A stretch of 64,000 bases of DNA. Origin: Streptomyces sp. NRRL F-5122 (GTDB lineage Bacteria; Actinomycetota; Actinomycetes; Streptomycetales; Streptomycetaceae). Shown here piece by piece: positions 16,684 to 28,000 of this stretch (position 1 is its first letter; each line of letters begins with the position of its first letter). The position numbers and the translations under genes were made by a program. The notes under the pieces were generated by a model, which saw only the letters and a program-made list of their open reading frames with translations, was not told where the DNA came from and did no database searches. Location of the stretch: assembly GCF_001507435.1 (NCBI RefSeq), contig NZ_LMWH01000105.1, positions 1 through 64,000 of the forward strand, given 5' to 3'.

Positions 16684-17886
16684 TCAGCCCACGGCACGCG
16701 CCAGCTCCTGGACCAGGGGCTCGCGCAGATCCGGGACGTCCACCCGCTCCACGCGTACGTCCGTGCAGTCCACCCATGCCGCCGCCTCCAGCAGGGCCTG
16801 GGCCACCCCCGGAACGGCCCTGGGGCCCTCGAGCGTGACCTGCTTGGCCACCAGCGTGCGGCCCTCGCGTGCGGGGTCCACACGGCCGACCAGCCGACCG
16901 CCCGCGAGGACCGGCATCGCGAAGTAGCCGTACACCCGCTTCGGTTTGGGCACGTACGCCTCCAGGCGATGGGTGAAACCGAAGATGCGCTCCGTGCGTG
17001 CCCGCTCCCAGACCAGGGAGTCGAAGGGCGACAGCAGCGTCGTACGGTGGCGGCCGCGCGGCGGGGTGGCCAGCGCCTCCGGGTCCGCCCAGGCGGGCTT
17101 GCCCCAGCCCTCGACCGTCACCGGAACCAGGCCCGAGTCCGCGATCACCGCGTCCACCTGCTCGCCCTTGAGACGGTGGTAGTCCGCGATGTCCGCGCGC
17201 GTACCGACGCCGAGGGACTGACCGGCCAGGCGGACCAGGCGGCGAAGGCACTCGGCGTCGTCCAACTCGTCGTGCAGCAGCGGCTCGGGGACGGCGCGCT
17301 CGGCGAGGTCGTACACCCGCTTCCAGCCGCGCCGCTCGACGCACACCACCTCGCCGTACATCAACGCACGCTCCACCGCGACCTTGGTGCCGGACCAGTC
17401 CCACCACTCGCTGGTCCTCTTGGCGCCGCCCAAGTCGGTCGCCGTCAGCGGGCCTTCGCTGCGCAGCTGCTTGATGACCTGGTCGTAGACACCGTCCGGG
17501 AGGCTGTGGTTCCAGTGCGGACGGGAGCGGTAGGCGCGGCGCCGGAAGGCGAAGTGGGGCCACTCCTCGATGGGGAGGACGCACGCGGCGTGGGACCAGT
17601 ACTCGAACGCATGGGGCCGGGGCTCGGACGCGCCGTCGGACGCCGGGGTCCAGTAGGCCGAGTCCACCGTCTTGCGACCTATGGCGCCCAGGCGGGCGTA
17701 CGGGATCAGTTCGTGTGACCGGGCGAGGACGGAGATGGTGTCGAGCTGGACCGCGCCGAGACGGCGCAGCACGCCGCGGACCCCGGCCCTGCGGTCGGGG
17801 GCACCGAGGAAACCCTGGGCGCGCAGGAAGATGCGGCGGGCTTCGTCGGCGGTCAGTTCGGTGACGGGACGCGGAAGACTCGGCAT
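16684..17886 (-). CDS. YcaQ/AlkX-type winged-helix DNA glycosylase (HTH_42 family)
   Basis: A 400-residue protein of the HTH_42 (DUF1006) family, which contains AlkZ, the azinomycin-resistance glycosylase, and YcaQ/AlkX, which unhook alkylated bases and DNA interstrand crosslinks. The catalytic segment LGAVQLDTISVLARSHELIPYARLG carries Q47-L-D49. From family knowledge, the QxD form marks the YcaQ/AlkX type, while AlkZ proteins have QxQ. A winged-helix repeat lies near residues 150-215 (DGVYDQVIKQLRSEGPLTATDLGG) and the C-terminal half has LLSPFDSLVWERARTERIFGF, conserved in the family. The likely role is excision of bulky N-alkylpurines. No antibiotic cluster adjoins it, so it is probably housekeeping repair. 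Confidence 0.88.
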   Translation of the reverse strand: MPSLPRPVTELTADEARRIFLRAQGFLGAPDRRAGVRGVLRRLGAVQLDTISVLARSHELIPYARLGAIGRKTVDSAYWTPASDGASEPRPHAFEYWSHAACVLPIEEWPHFAFRRRAYRSRPHWNHSLPDGVYDQVIKQLRSEGPLTATDLGGAKRTSEWWDWSGTKVAVERALMYGEVVCVERRGWKRVYDLAERAVPEPLLHDELDDAECLRRLVRLAGQSLGVGTRADIADYHRLKGEQVDAVIADSGLVPVTVEGWGKPAWADPEALATPPRGRHRTTLLSPFDSLVWERARTERIFGFTHRLEAYVPKPKRVYGYFAMPVLAGGRLVGRVDPAREGRTLVAKQVTLEGPRAVPGVAQALLEAAAWVDCTDVRVERVDVPDLREPLVQELARAVG

Positions 17887-17967
17887 GGTGACACGGTAAG
17901 GCCCCGCACTGACAAAGCGGCCTGAGCTGGTCTTTTGTCCTGAACAGGCCGACGGGACGACGGCCCG

Positions 17968-18546
17968 CTAGGGCGTCCGGGAGGGGGTCGGCAGATAGGG
18001 GGCCGTCGAGGGCAGTCCCAGGTCCGACGGCAGCAGTGAGCCCACCCAGCAGTCCCGGCGCACCCCCTTGTTGTTGATCGCGGAGCGCAGGACACCCTCG
18101 ATGGTGAAACCCGCGCGTTCCGCGACCGCCAGGGAGCCGGCGTTGCCCACCTCCGCGCGCCATTCCACACGGTCCACCGACAGACGGATGAAGGCCCAGC
18201 GCGACGCGCCGAGCGTGGCTTCCGTGATGTAGCCGTTCCCCCGGTGCTCCTTCGCCGTCCAGAAGCCCACCTCGGCGACGCCCAGTGAGCGCATCGTGAG
18301 GCCGAGCATGCCCACCAGAGTCCCCGCGGGAAGGAACACTCCGAAGGTGAACATCGAGGCGTCGGCCCAGCCGTCGGGTGCCAGCTGCCCGACGAACCCT
18401 TCCGCGTGCTCACGCAGATACGGCGAAGGGATCGTGGTCCAGCGCTGGATGTCCGGGTCCTGCGCGGCCGCGTACACCGCGTCCGCGTCCTGCGCACCCA
18501 CGGTGCGCAACAGGAGACGTTCGGTGGTCAGGGTGACGGGGTCCAT
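17968..18546 (-). CDS. GNAT family N-acetyltransferase (RimJ/RimL-like)
   Basis: A 192-residue GNAT protein starting [36 protein letters not shown], the usual RimJ/RimL entry. Motif A ([29 protein letters not shown]) and motif B ([21 protein letters not shown], then EGVLR) are intact. ATG 18546 was chosen because the fold begins there; the open frame reaches an ATG at 18582 but neither start has a convincing ribosome-binding site. The substrate is unknown; relatives acetylate ribosomal protein N-termini or small amines. It is transcribed away from secA and ends just upstream of the glycosylase gene, with which it could share a transcript (81 bases apart). Confidence 0.88.
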   Translation of the reverse strand: MDPVTLTTERLLLRTVGAQDADAVYAAAQDPDIQRWTTIPSPYLREHAEGFVGQLAPDGWADASMFTFGVFLPAGTLVGMLGLTMRSLGVAEVGFWTAKEHRGNGYITEATLGASRWAFIRLSVDRVEWRAEVGNAGSLAVAERAGFTIEGVLRSAINNKGVRRDCWVGSLLPSDLGLPSTAPYLPTPSRTP

Positions 18547-18847
18547 CGCCCGATTCTGCTCGGCCTCCCGCCGCGACGCCATGATTTTTCACACCCGGTC
18601 GCCGTCGCCCCGGCATCGGTCGCGCGGTCCCGCCACGCCGTTGTGCCCGCGGGCTCGTCACTGCGTGAATGGACGGTTACTTTTCGTGGCACGGACTCGG
18701 CACCTTCCGCCACGCCCGTCCGTTGTCCTAGTGGCTGTCACCGGCAGACCTCCCGGCGCGGTGGGGTCCTCGCTTACGATGGCCGTTGCTCAAGCTGTCC
18801 TACGTAACCGACCGTCCCAGGCCCGACCGGCAAGGAGACAAACCCCC
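18547..18847. other. Intergenic region upstream of secA, no gene seen
   Basis: These 301 bases separate the divergent acetyltransferase and secA. They include a possible -10 element TACGAT at 18775-18780 about 70 bases before the secA start, without a good matching -35, and the secA ribosome-binding site AAGGAG at 18832-18837. No convincing small gene is present. Confidence 0.4.
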
Positions 18848-21658
<2,811 letters not shown>

Positions 21659-21685
21659 CGCTGCCGCCGGCGACACTGCCGTGGT

Positions 21686-21719
21686 GAGGGGCCGGGCACC
21701 CGAGGGTGCCCGGCCCCTC
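21686..21719. terminator. Strong terminator hairpin after secA
   Basis: A perfect 16-bp inverted repeat: GAGGGGCCGGGCACCC (21686-21701) and GGGTGCCCGGCCCCTC (21704-21719) around a GA centre. It lies 27 bases after the secA stop and 12 bases beyond the end of the convergent Rv3235-type gene, so it can serve both. Confidence 0.85.
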
Positions 21720-21731
21720 GTGTCGTTGCCT

Positions 21732-22256
21732 TCAGTCGCCGTCCGCCCGTGGCATCCGCGGCCCGCCCAGTTCCACCGCCGTGCAGCGCCAGCGGTGGTC
21801 AGGACCGCACTCCAGGCGGAATGCCATCGCGCGCAGCGTGTCGCCCGCGCCGATGCGGGCGAACGCCTCGATGGCGCCCGGGCGCGGGACGTAGTAGCCG
21901 ATGTCGCGGACGACCGGATGGCTGCCGCGGGTGCGCAGCGGGCCGCGTTCGGCGAGCCACGCCAGCTCGTCATAGGCCCGGCCGGCCGTGTGGCGGAGCA
22001 TGCTGTGCACCGGCCGCCGGCCGCTCAGCACGGACACCAGCCGGTCGGCGAAGAGGTCGGTCGGACGGGGCTGGGGGACCGGGCCGGACGGGTCCGGCGT
22101 GGCGGGAGCGGCCGCCGTACGGGACGTGCCGCGGCCCGGTGCGGAGCGGCGGGGTGTGGGGCCCGGCCGGCGGGTGTCGTGGCGGACCGGTGGACGGCCG
22201 CCCGGGTGCCGCCGGGCCCCGGTCGTCGGCTTGTTCCTGGTCATCACCTTGTTCAT
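21732..22256 (-). CDS. Rv3235 family protein
   Basis: A 174-residue protein. The N-terminal ~85 residues are Arg/Pro/Gly/Thr-rich and look disordered. The C-terminal ~90 residues form a small conserved domain (TDLFADRLVSVLSGRRPVHSMLRHTAGRAYDELAWL, then DIGYYVPRPGAIEAFARIGAGDTLRAMAFRLEC, WRCTAVELGG) that matches the Rv3235 family of actinobacteria, usually encoded next to secA. Function is unknown. ATG 22256 has GGGGA about 5 bases upstream; an in-frame ATG at 22244 and the open extension to 22343 are less likely. It converges on secA across a shared terminator. Confidence 0.8.
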   Translation of the reverse strand: MNKVMTRNKPTTGARRHPGGRPPVRHDTRRPGPTPRRSAPGRGTSRTAAAPATPDPSGPVPQPRPTDLFADRLVSVLSGRRPVHSMLRHTAGRAYDELAWLAERGPLRTRGSHPVVRDIGYYVPRPGAIEAFARIGAGDTLRAMAFRLECGPDHRWRCTAVELGGPRMPRADGD

Positions 22257-22601
22257 GGGAATCCCCGTTTCGCGGGACCGGCTGATACCGGTCGGTAACT
22301 TCTCGATGGGGATCTTGTACGAGGTGGAGGACCCCGTCCGCAAGGAAGCCGGGAGCGCGCCGGGACCGCCCGTGGGTTCACCTATCAGGATGAGAAGCAG
22401 GGCGGGATGCCTTGGAACCGCGGGGGCGCACCGGGTGAGCCACGGGCGCCCCGGTTGACGTCCGGGAAGGCTCCGGCCGAGACCCGAAGGGGGACGCCCG
22501 CACGTATCCTGGGGTGACTCGCCGAAGGCGCGCGGGCGACCTCCACAGGGTCCTCGTACACGCCCTCCGGCCGCCCTCTCCGACTACGAAAGCGGCTCGC
22601 C
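22257..22601. other. Divergent intergenic region with a short palindrome
   Basis: These 345 bases lie between the Rv3235-type gene and the DUF6912 gene. They contain the inverted repeat TACCG-GT-CGGTA at 22286-22297, 30 bases upstream of the Rv3235-type start, which could be an operator. No credible gene or well-spaced promoter pair was found in the rest. Confidence 0.4.
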
Positions 22602-23117
22602 ATGCGCGTCTACGTCCCCCTGACCCTCCACGGTCTCGCCGAGGCGTACAAGACGGGTGAGCTGGGCGCGGGGCAGATGGCGGCCTACGCCGTCACGCCC
22701 GCACTGCGCGAGTGGTACCTCTCCGACGACATCGAGGAACTGGAGTACGCCGCGCTCAACCGGGCCGCGCTGGCCTCGCTGCGGCTGCTCGCGGCCGACC
22801 CGGGGGCGCCGCGGCGACGTGTGGTCGTCGCGGTGGACGTACCGGACGGAGCCGCGGCCGCCGATCCCGACCGCGCACTGGACCCGGCGGCCCTCGGCGA
22901 GGTGCGGGTCGTCGGACCCGTACCGCTCGGCAAGGCGGCCGCGGTGCACGCCGACGCCGACGACGCGGAGGCGGACCTGACCGCGGCTGCCGAGGCGCTG
23001 GAGGCGGCGGACGGCGGCGACGACGACGCGCAGTTCGTCGTGGACGGCGCCGAGGACCACGAGCTGCTCTGGTACGCGACGCAGGAGATTCCCCAACTGC
23101 TCGGCCCGAGCGTCTGA
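22602..23117 (+). CDS. DUF6912 family protein of unknown function
   Basis: A 171-residue acidic protein starting MRVYVPLTLHGLAEAYKTGELG, a pattern I associate with the actinobacterial DUF6912 family. The first 130 residues look like an alpha/beta fold (VVVAVDVPD, EVRVVGPVPLGKAAAVHADADDAE), and the C-terminal part is rich in Ala, Asp and Glu and ends DHELLWYATQEIPQLL. There is no signal peptide or membrane segment. The gene is monocistronic or the first of two with the HAD gene 82 bases downstream. No biochemical role is known to me. Confidence 0.8.
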   Translation: MRVYVPLTLHGLAEAYKTGELGAGQMAAYAVTPALREWYLSDDIEELEYAALNRAALASLRLLAADPGAPRRRVVVAVDVPDGAAAADPDRALDPAALGEVRVVGPVPLGKAAAVHADADDAEADLTAAAEALEAADGGDDDAQFVVDGAEDHELLWYATQEIPQLLGPSV

Positions 23118-23199
23118 CCTGGCGTTTTTTCTCCGAGCCCTGTCCGCGTCGGCGCCTGTCGGCACGTGATTGTCACCGTGGCCGGGTACGTTTTCGGGC

Positions 23200-23865
23200 A
23201 TGGGGACGTACGTAAGCGCGCACATCGTCTGGGACTGGAACGGCACGCTGTTCCACGACAATGACGCGATCATCGGGGCGACGAACGCGGCCTTCGCCGA
23301 ACTGGGCCTGGAGCCGATCACGCTGGAGAAGTACCGGACGCTGTACTGCGTGCCGGTGCCGAAGTTCTACGAGCGGCTGATGGGGCGGCTGCCGACGAAC
23401 GCCGAGTGGGAGGTCATGGACGCGGTCTTCCACCGGTACTACATGCTGCACCGGGTGCGGTGCGGGCTGACCGAGGGCGCCGCGGATCTGCTCGCGGGAT
23501 GGCGGTCGGCGGGCCGCAGCCAGTCGCTTCTGAGCATGTACGGGCACGACGAGCTCGTCCCGCTGGTCAGGGGCTTCGGGATCGAGACGCACTTCCTGCG
23601 CGTGGACGGACGGACCGGGCCCTCCGGTGGCAGCAAGGCCGAGCACATGGTCCGGCACCTGCGGGCACTGGACGGCGTGGAGCCGGCGCGCACGGTGATC
23701 ATCGGGGATGCCGCGGACGACGCGGTCGCGGCCCGGCACGTGGGAGCGCAGGCCGTCCTGTACACCGGGGGCTCCCACAGCCGTGCCAGCCTGGAGGAGG
23801 TCGGCGTCCCGGTGGTGGACACACTGGCGGAGGCGGTCGCGGAGGCGGAGCGGCTGGCGGCGTGA
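23200..23865 (+). CDS. HAD family hydrolase with a DxN motif I
   Basis: A 221-residue HAD-superfamily protein. Motif I is WDWNGTL with the nucleophile Asp12; the usual second Asp, the general acid/base of phosphatases, is Asn14. Motif II Ser is probably in QSLLSMYG, motif III Lys in SGGSKAEHMVRHL, and motif IV acidic residues in VIIGDAADDAVAARHVG. A helical cap lies at about 20-85 (phosphoglycolate-phosphatase-like). The Asn could reduce phosphatase turnover. ATG 23200 fits the fold; an open extension to 23170 has no ribosome-binding site. A 12-bp-stem bidirectional terminator follows directly. Confidence 0.87.
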   Translation: MGTYVSAHIVWDWNGTLFHDNDAIIGATNAAFAELGLEPITLEKYRTLYCVPVPKFYERLMGRLPTNAEWEVMDAVFHRYYMLHRVRCGLTEGAADLLAGWRSAGRSQSLLSMYGHDELVPLVRGFGIETHFLRVDGRTGPSGGSKAEHMVRHLRALDGVEPARTVIIGDAADDAVAARHVGAQAVLYTGGSHSRASLEEVGVPVVDTLAEAVAEAERLAA

Positions 23866-23868
23866 GCG

Positions 23869-23894
23869 GGTGCGGCGTCCGAGGACGCCGCACC
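23869..23894. terminator. Bidirectional terminator between HAD and DJ-1/PfpI genes
   Basis: GGTGCGGCGTCC (23869-23880) and GGACGCCGCACC (23883-23894) form a perfect 12-bp stem around GA. It lies between two convergent genes, 3 bases after one stop and 8 before the other. Confidence 0.8.
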
Positions 23895-23902
23895 GCCCGG
23901 AA

Positions 23903-24469
23903 TCAGGTCACCGGCGCCTTGGCGCGCAGGACCGTCAGGAACTCACGCATCCAGCCGGAGTGGTCGGGCCAGGCCCGCGAGGAGACGAGCGTGCCGTCGA
24001 CGACCGCCTCGGCGTCCTGGAAGGTGGCGCCCGCCGCCTGCATGTCCAGCTCCAGCGCGGGATAGGCCGTGACGCGCCGCCCGCGCAGGGCGTCGACCGC
24101 GGCCGTGAGCAGGGGGCCGTGGCAGATCTGGGCCACCGGTTTGTCGGTGTCGAAGAACGACTTGAGGATCTTGCGGAGCTCGGGGTCGTTGCGCAGGTAC
24201 TCCGGGGCGCGGCCGCCGGGGATGACGATGGCGGCGTATTCACCGGGGTCGACCTCGGAGAAGGCGAGGTCCGCGGGCCAGGTGTAGCCGGGCTTCTCGG
24301 TGTACGTGTCGAATCCGGGTTCGAAGTCGTGGACGACGAACCGGAGGGTCTTGCGGGTGGGGGCCGCGATATGGACCTCGTACCCCTCCTCGCGCAGGCG
24401 CTGGTAGGGATACAGGACTTCCAGTGATTCTGCCGCGTCGCCGGTGACGATCAGGATCTTCTGCGTCAT
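23903..24469 (-). CDS. DJ-1/PfpI family protein
   Basis: A 188-residue single-domain protein of the DJ-1/PfpI superfamily. It begins with TQKILIVTGDAAESLEVLYPYQRLREEGYEVHIAAP and has the nucleophile elbow AQICHGPLLTAAVDAL (Cys near residue 113), with the usual Glu upstream in the first strand region. Relatives act as proteases, glyoxalases or deglycases, so the exact reaction cannot be read from sequence. ATG 24469 was chosen because it begins the first beta strand and has GGGGAG about 10 bases upstream; the open frame to 24607 lacks signals. It is divergent from the glutamate dehydrogenase gene. Confidence 0.9.
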   Translation of the reverse strand: MTQKILIVTGDAAESLEVLYPYQRLREEGYEVHIAAPTRKTLRFVVHDFEPGFDTYTEKPGYTWPADLAFSEVDPGEYAAIVIPGGRAPEYLRNDPELRKILKSFFDTDKPVAQICHGPLLTAAVDALRGRRVTAYPALELDMQAAGATFQDAEAVVDGTLVSSRAWPDHSGWMREFLTVLRAKAPVT

Positions 24470-25084
24470 GTTCGCCGTGCTCCCCTCGGTCGTGCGGACG
24501 GCTCCGTCGGGTGCTTCTGGCAACGTGCCCGAGGTCGAGGGTGCTTGCCAAGGGGCCTCGTACCACTCGTACAGACGTGCTCGCTGTTCGTACAGCCATG
24601 CTCGCACCGACGGGAGTGCACGGCAGCGCTCCCCGCGCCCCTGTGCAGAACGTCAAAGTTCGACCCCCTGTTTTGTACACATACGGCTCATGACGTGCCC
24701 CCCGTGATGAGCGATAGCCTTGTGGCGTGATCAGCGCGATACATCGCGGGGACGTCGTCGTCCCTGCCCTGCGCCCGGTGAGCACGGACGACATCCGTGA
24801 CCGGGCGGCGGTCGCTGATCCTGGCAGGCGGGGCCGGTCGCAAAGGGCGCCGCAGGCGCCCGGCACGGCTACCGGAGCGCCGGGGACGCGAGAGGCGCCC
24901 AGTGCGCCGAGACGAGCGTCACAGTCGCCGAGGGTGCCGGAATTGGCCGATAAGCCCCCACCTTTCTCTCCGTGCGGCATAGCGTCGAACCAGACCGGAC
25001 ACCCCGCGTCGCGGCGTTACGTCGGAGAAGAGACCGTATTTCCTTCTACGTCACGCAACGGCGCGCGACAGGAGCCAGAGGACA
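24470..25084. other. Long intergenic region before the glutamate dehydrogenase gene
   Basis: These 615 bases separate the divergent DJ-1/PfpI and GDH genes. At 24715-24720 TAGCCT looks like a -10 element placed 6 bases before a GTG (24727), with TGAC-type bases around 24690-24697. From that GTG an open frame runs to 25146, but only its first ~30 codons have the expected third-position bias. I do not call a gene here. The GDH ribosome-binding site (AGAGGA) is at the right end. Confidence 0.45.
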
Positions 25085-28000
25085 ATGCAGACCAAGCTGG
25101 ACGAAGCCAAGGCCGAGCTGCTCGAGAGGGCTGCCCGGGTAGCTGAGAACAGCCCGGTCGGGGGGCACCTACCGACTGGGACGACGGGCGAGGGCACCCC
25201 TGACCGGGACACCGTGCTCGCGTTCCTCCAGCGCTACTACCTGCACACCGCCCCGGAGGACCTCGCCGACCGTGACCCGGTCGATGTCTTCGGAGCCGCG
25301 ATCTCGCACTACAGACTGGCCGAGACGCGCCCGCAGGGCACGGCCAGCGTGCGGGTGCACACCCCGACCGTGGAGGAGAACGGCTGGACCTGCAGCCACT
25401 CCGTCGTCGAGGTCGTCACCGACGACATGCCCTTCCTGGTCGACTCCGTCACCAACGAGCTGTCGCGGCAGGGGCGCGGAATCCACGTCGTCATCCACCC
25501 CCAGTTCGTCGTCCGCCGCGACCTGACCGGCAAGCTCCTCGAGGTGCTGCCCGACGCGGCCGGTGGCGAGCTGCCGCACGACGCGCACATCGAGTCGTGG
25601 ATCCACGTCGAGATCGACCGGGAGACCGACCGCGCCGATCTGAAGCAGATCACCGCGGATCTGATGCGTGTCCTGTCCGACGTCCGCGAGGCCGTCGAGG
25701 ACTGGGAGAAGATGCGCGAGTGCGCGCTGCGCATCGCCGAGGGGCTCCAGAAGGAGGCCGTGCCCACGGACCTGCCGGTGGCGGAGCTGGAGGAGGCCGG
25801 CGAGCTGCTGCGCTGGCTGGCCGCCGACCACTTCACGTTCCTCGGCTACCGCGAGTACGAGCTGCGCGAGGACGACGTGCTGGCCGCGGTGCCCGGCACC
25901 GGGCTCGGCATACTGCGATCGGACCCGAGCCACGCCGGCGACGACCAGCACCCGGTGAGCCCGTCCTTCGAGCGGCTGCCCGCCGACGCCCGTGCCAAGG
26001 CCCGTGAGCACAAGCTGCTGGTCCTCACCAAGGCCAACAGCCGTGCCACCGTGCACCGGCCCTCGTACCTCGACTACGTCGGCGTGAAGAAGTTCGACGA
26101 GCAGGGCAACGTGGTCGGCGAGCGCCGCTTCCTCGGCCTGTTCTCGTCCGCCGCCTACACCGAGTCCGTGCGCCGTGTGCCGGTCATCCGGCGCAAGGTC
26201 GAAGAGGTGCTCAGGGGTGCCGGGTTCTCACCCAACAGCCACGACGGCCGCGACCTGCTCCAGATCCTGGAGACCTACCCGCGCGACGAGCTGTTCCAGA
26301 CCCCGACCGACGAGCTGCGCTCCATCGCCACCTCGGTCCTCTACCTCCAGGAGCGTCGCCGGCTGCGGCTGTACCTGCGTCAGGACGAGTACGGGCGCTA
26401 CTACTCGGCCCTCGTCTACCTGCCGCGCGACCGCTACACCACCGGTGTCCGACTGCGGATCATCGACATCCTCAAGGAGGAGCTCGGCGGCACCAGCGTC
26501 GACTTCACGGCCTGGAACACCGAATCGATCCTCTCCCGGCTGCACTTCGTGGTCCGCGTCCCGCAGGGCACGGAGCTGCCGCAGCTGTCCGACGTCGACA
26601 GGGATCGCATCGAGGCGCGCCTGGTCGAGGCGGCCCGCTCCTGGAGCGACGCCTTCACCGAGGCGCTGAACGCGGAACTCGGCGAGGAGCGCGCGGCCGA
26701 GCTGCAGCGCCGTTACGCGGGCGCCTTCCCCGAGGGGTACAAGGCCGACCACACGCCGCGCGCCGCGGTCGCCGACCTCGTGCACCTGGAGCAGCTGACC
26801 ACGGAGGAGGGCGGCAGGAAGTTCGCTCTCAGCCTGTACGAGCCCGTGGGCGTCGGTCCCGGTGAGCGCCGCTTCAAGATCTACCGCAAGGGCGAGGCGG
26901 TGTCCCTGTCCGCCGTGCTGCCGGTCCTCAACCGGCTCGGCGTGGAGGTCATCGACGAGCGCCCGTACGAGCTGCGCTGCGCGGACCGCACGATCGCGTG
27001 GATCTACGACTTCGGCCTCCGGCTGCCCACCTCGCTCACCGACAACGGCGAGATCCTCGGCGACGACGCCCGTGAGCGGTTCCAGGACGCCTTCTCCGCC
27101 ACCTGGACCGGGCAGGCGGAGAACGACGGCTTCAACGCCCTGGTGTTGAGCGCCGGGCTCACCTGGCGTCAGGCGATGGTGCTGCGCGCATACGCCAAGT
27201 ACCTGCGCCAGGCCGGTTCGACCTTCAGCCAGGACTACATGGAGGACACCCTCCGCAACAACGTCCACACCACCCGGCTGCTGATCTCCCTCTTCGAGGC
27301 GCGGATGTCGCCGGAGCGGCAGCGCGCCGGGGTGGAGCTGACCGACGCGCTGCTGGAGGAGCTGGACGCCGCTCTCGACCAGGTCGCCTCGCTCGACGAG
27401 GACCGCATCCTGCGCTCCTTCCTCACGCTGATCAAGGCGACCCTGCGCACCAACTTCTTCCAGGAGGCCAGGGGCGGCAAGCCGCACGACTACATCTCCA
27501 TGAAGTTCGACCCGCAGGCCATCCCGGACCTTCCGGCGCCCCGTCCGGCGTACGAGATCTGGGTGTACTCGCCGCGTGTCGAGGGTGTGCACCTGCGCTT
27601 CGGCAAGGTCGCGCGCGGTGGTCTGCGCTGGTCCGACCGGCGTGAGGACTTCCGCACCGAGATCCTCGGTCTGGTCAAGGCGCAGATGGTGAAGAACACC
27701 GTCATCGTGCCGGTGGGCGCCAAGGGCGGGTTCGTCGCCAAGCAGCTGCCCGACCCGGCCGTGGACCGTGACGCCTGGCTCGCGGAGGGCATCCGCAGCT
27801 ACCGGATGTTCATCTCGGCCCTGCTCGACATCACCGACAACATGGTGGCCGGCGAGGTCGTACCGCCCGCGGACGTGGTCCGGCACGACTCGGACGACAC
27901 CTACCTCGTGGTCGCCGCGGACAAGGGCACGGCGACGTTCTCGGACATCGCCAACGAGGTCGCGGAGAAGTACGGCTTCTGGCTGGGCGATGCCTTCGCC

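Noticed and set aside
24300..24340. GTTCGAAT-like text suggesting a tRNA T-arm
   Set aside because: It is inside the DJ-1/PfpI coding sequence and no cloverleaf can be built around it.
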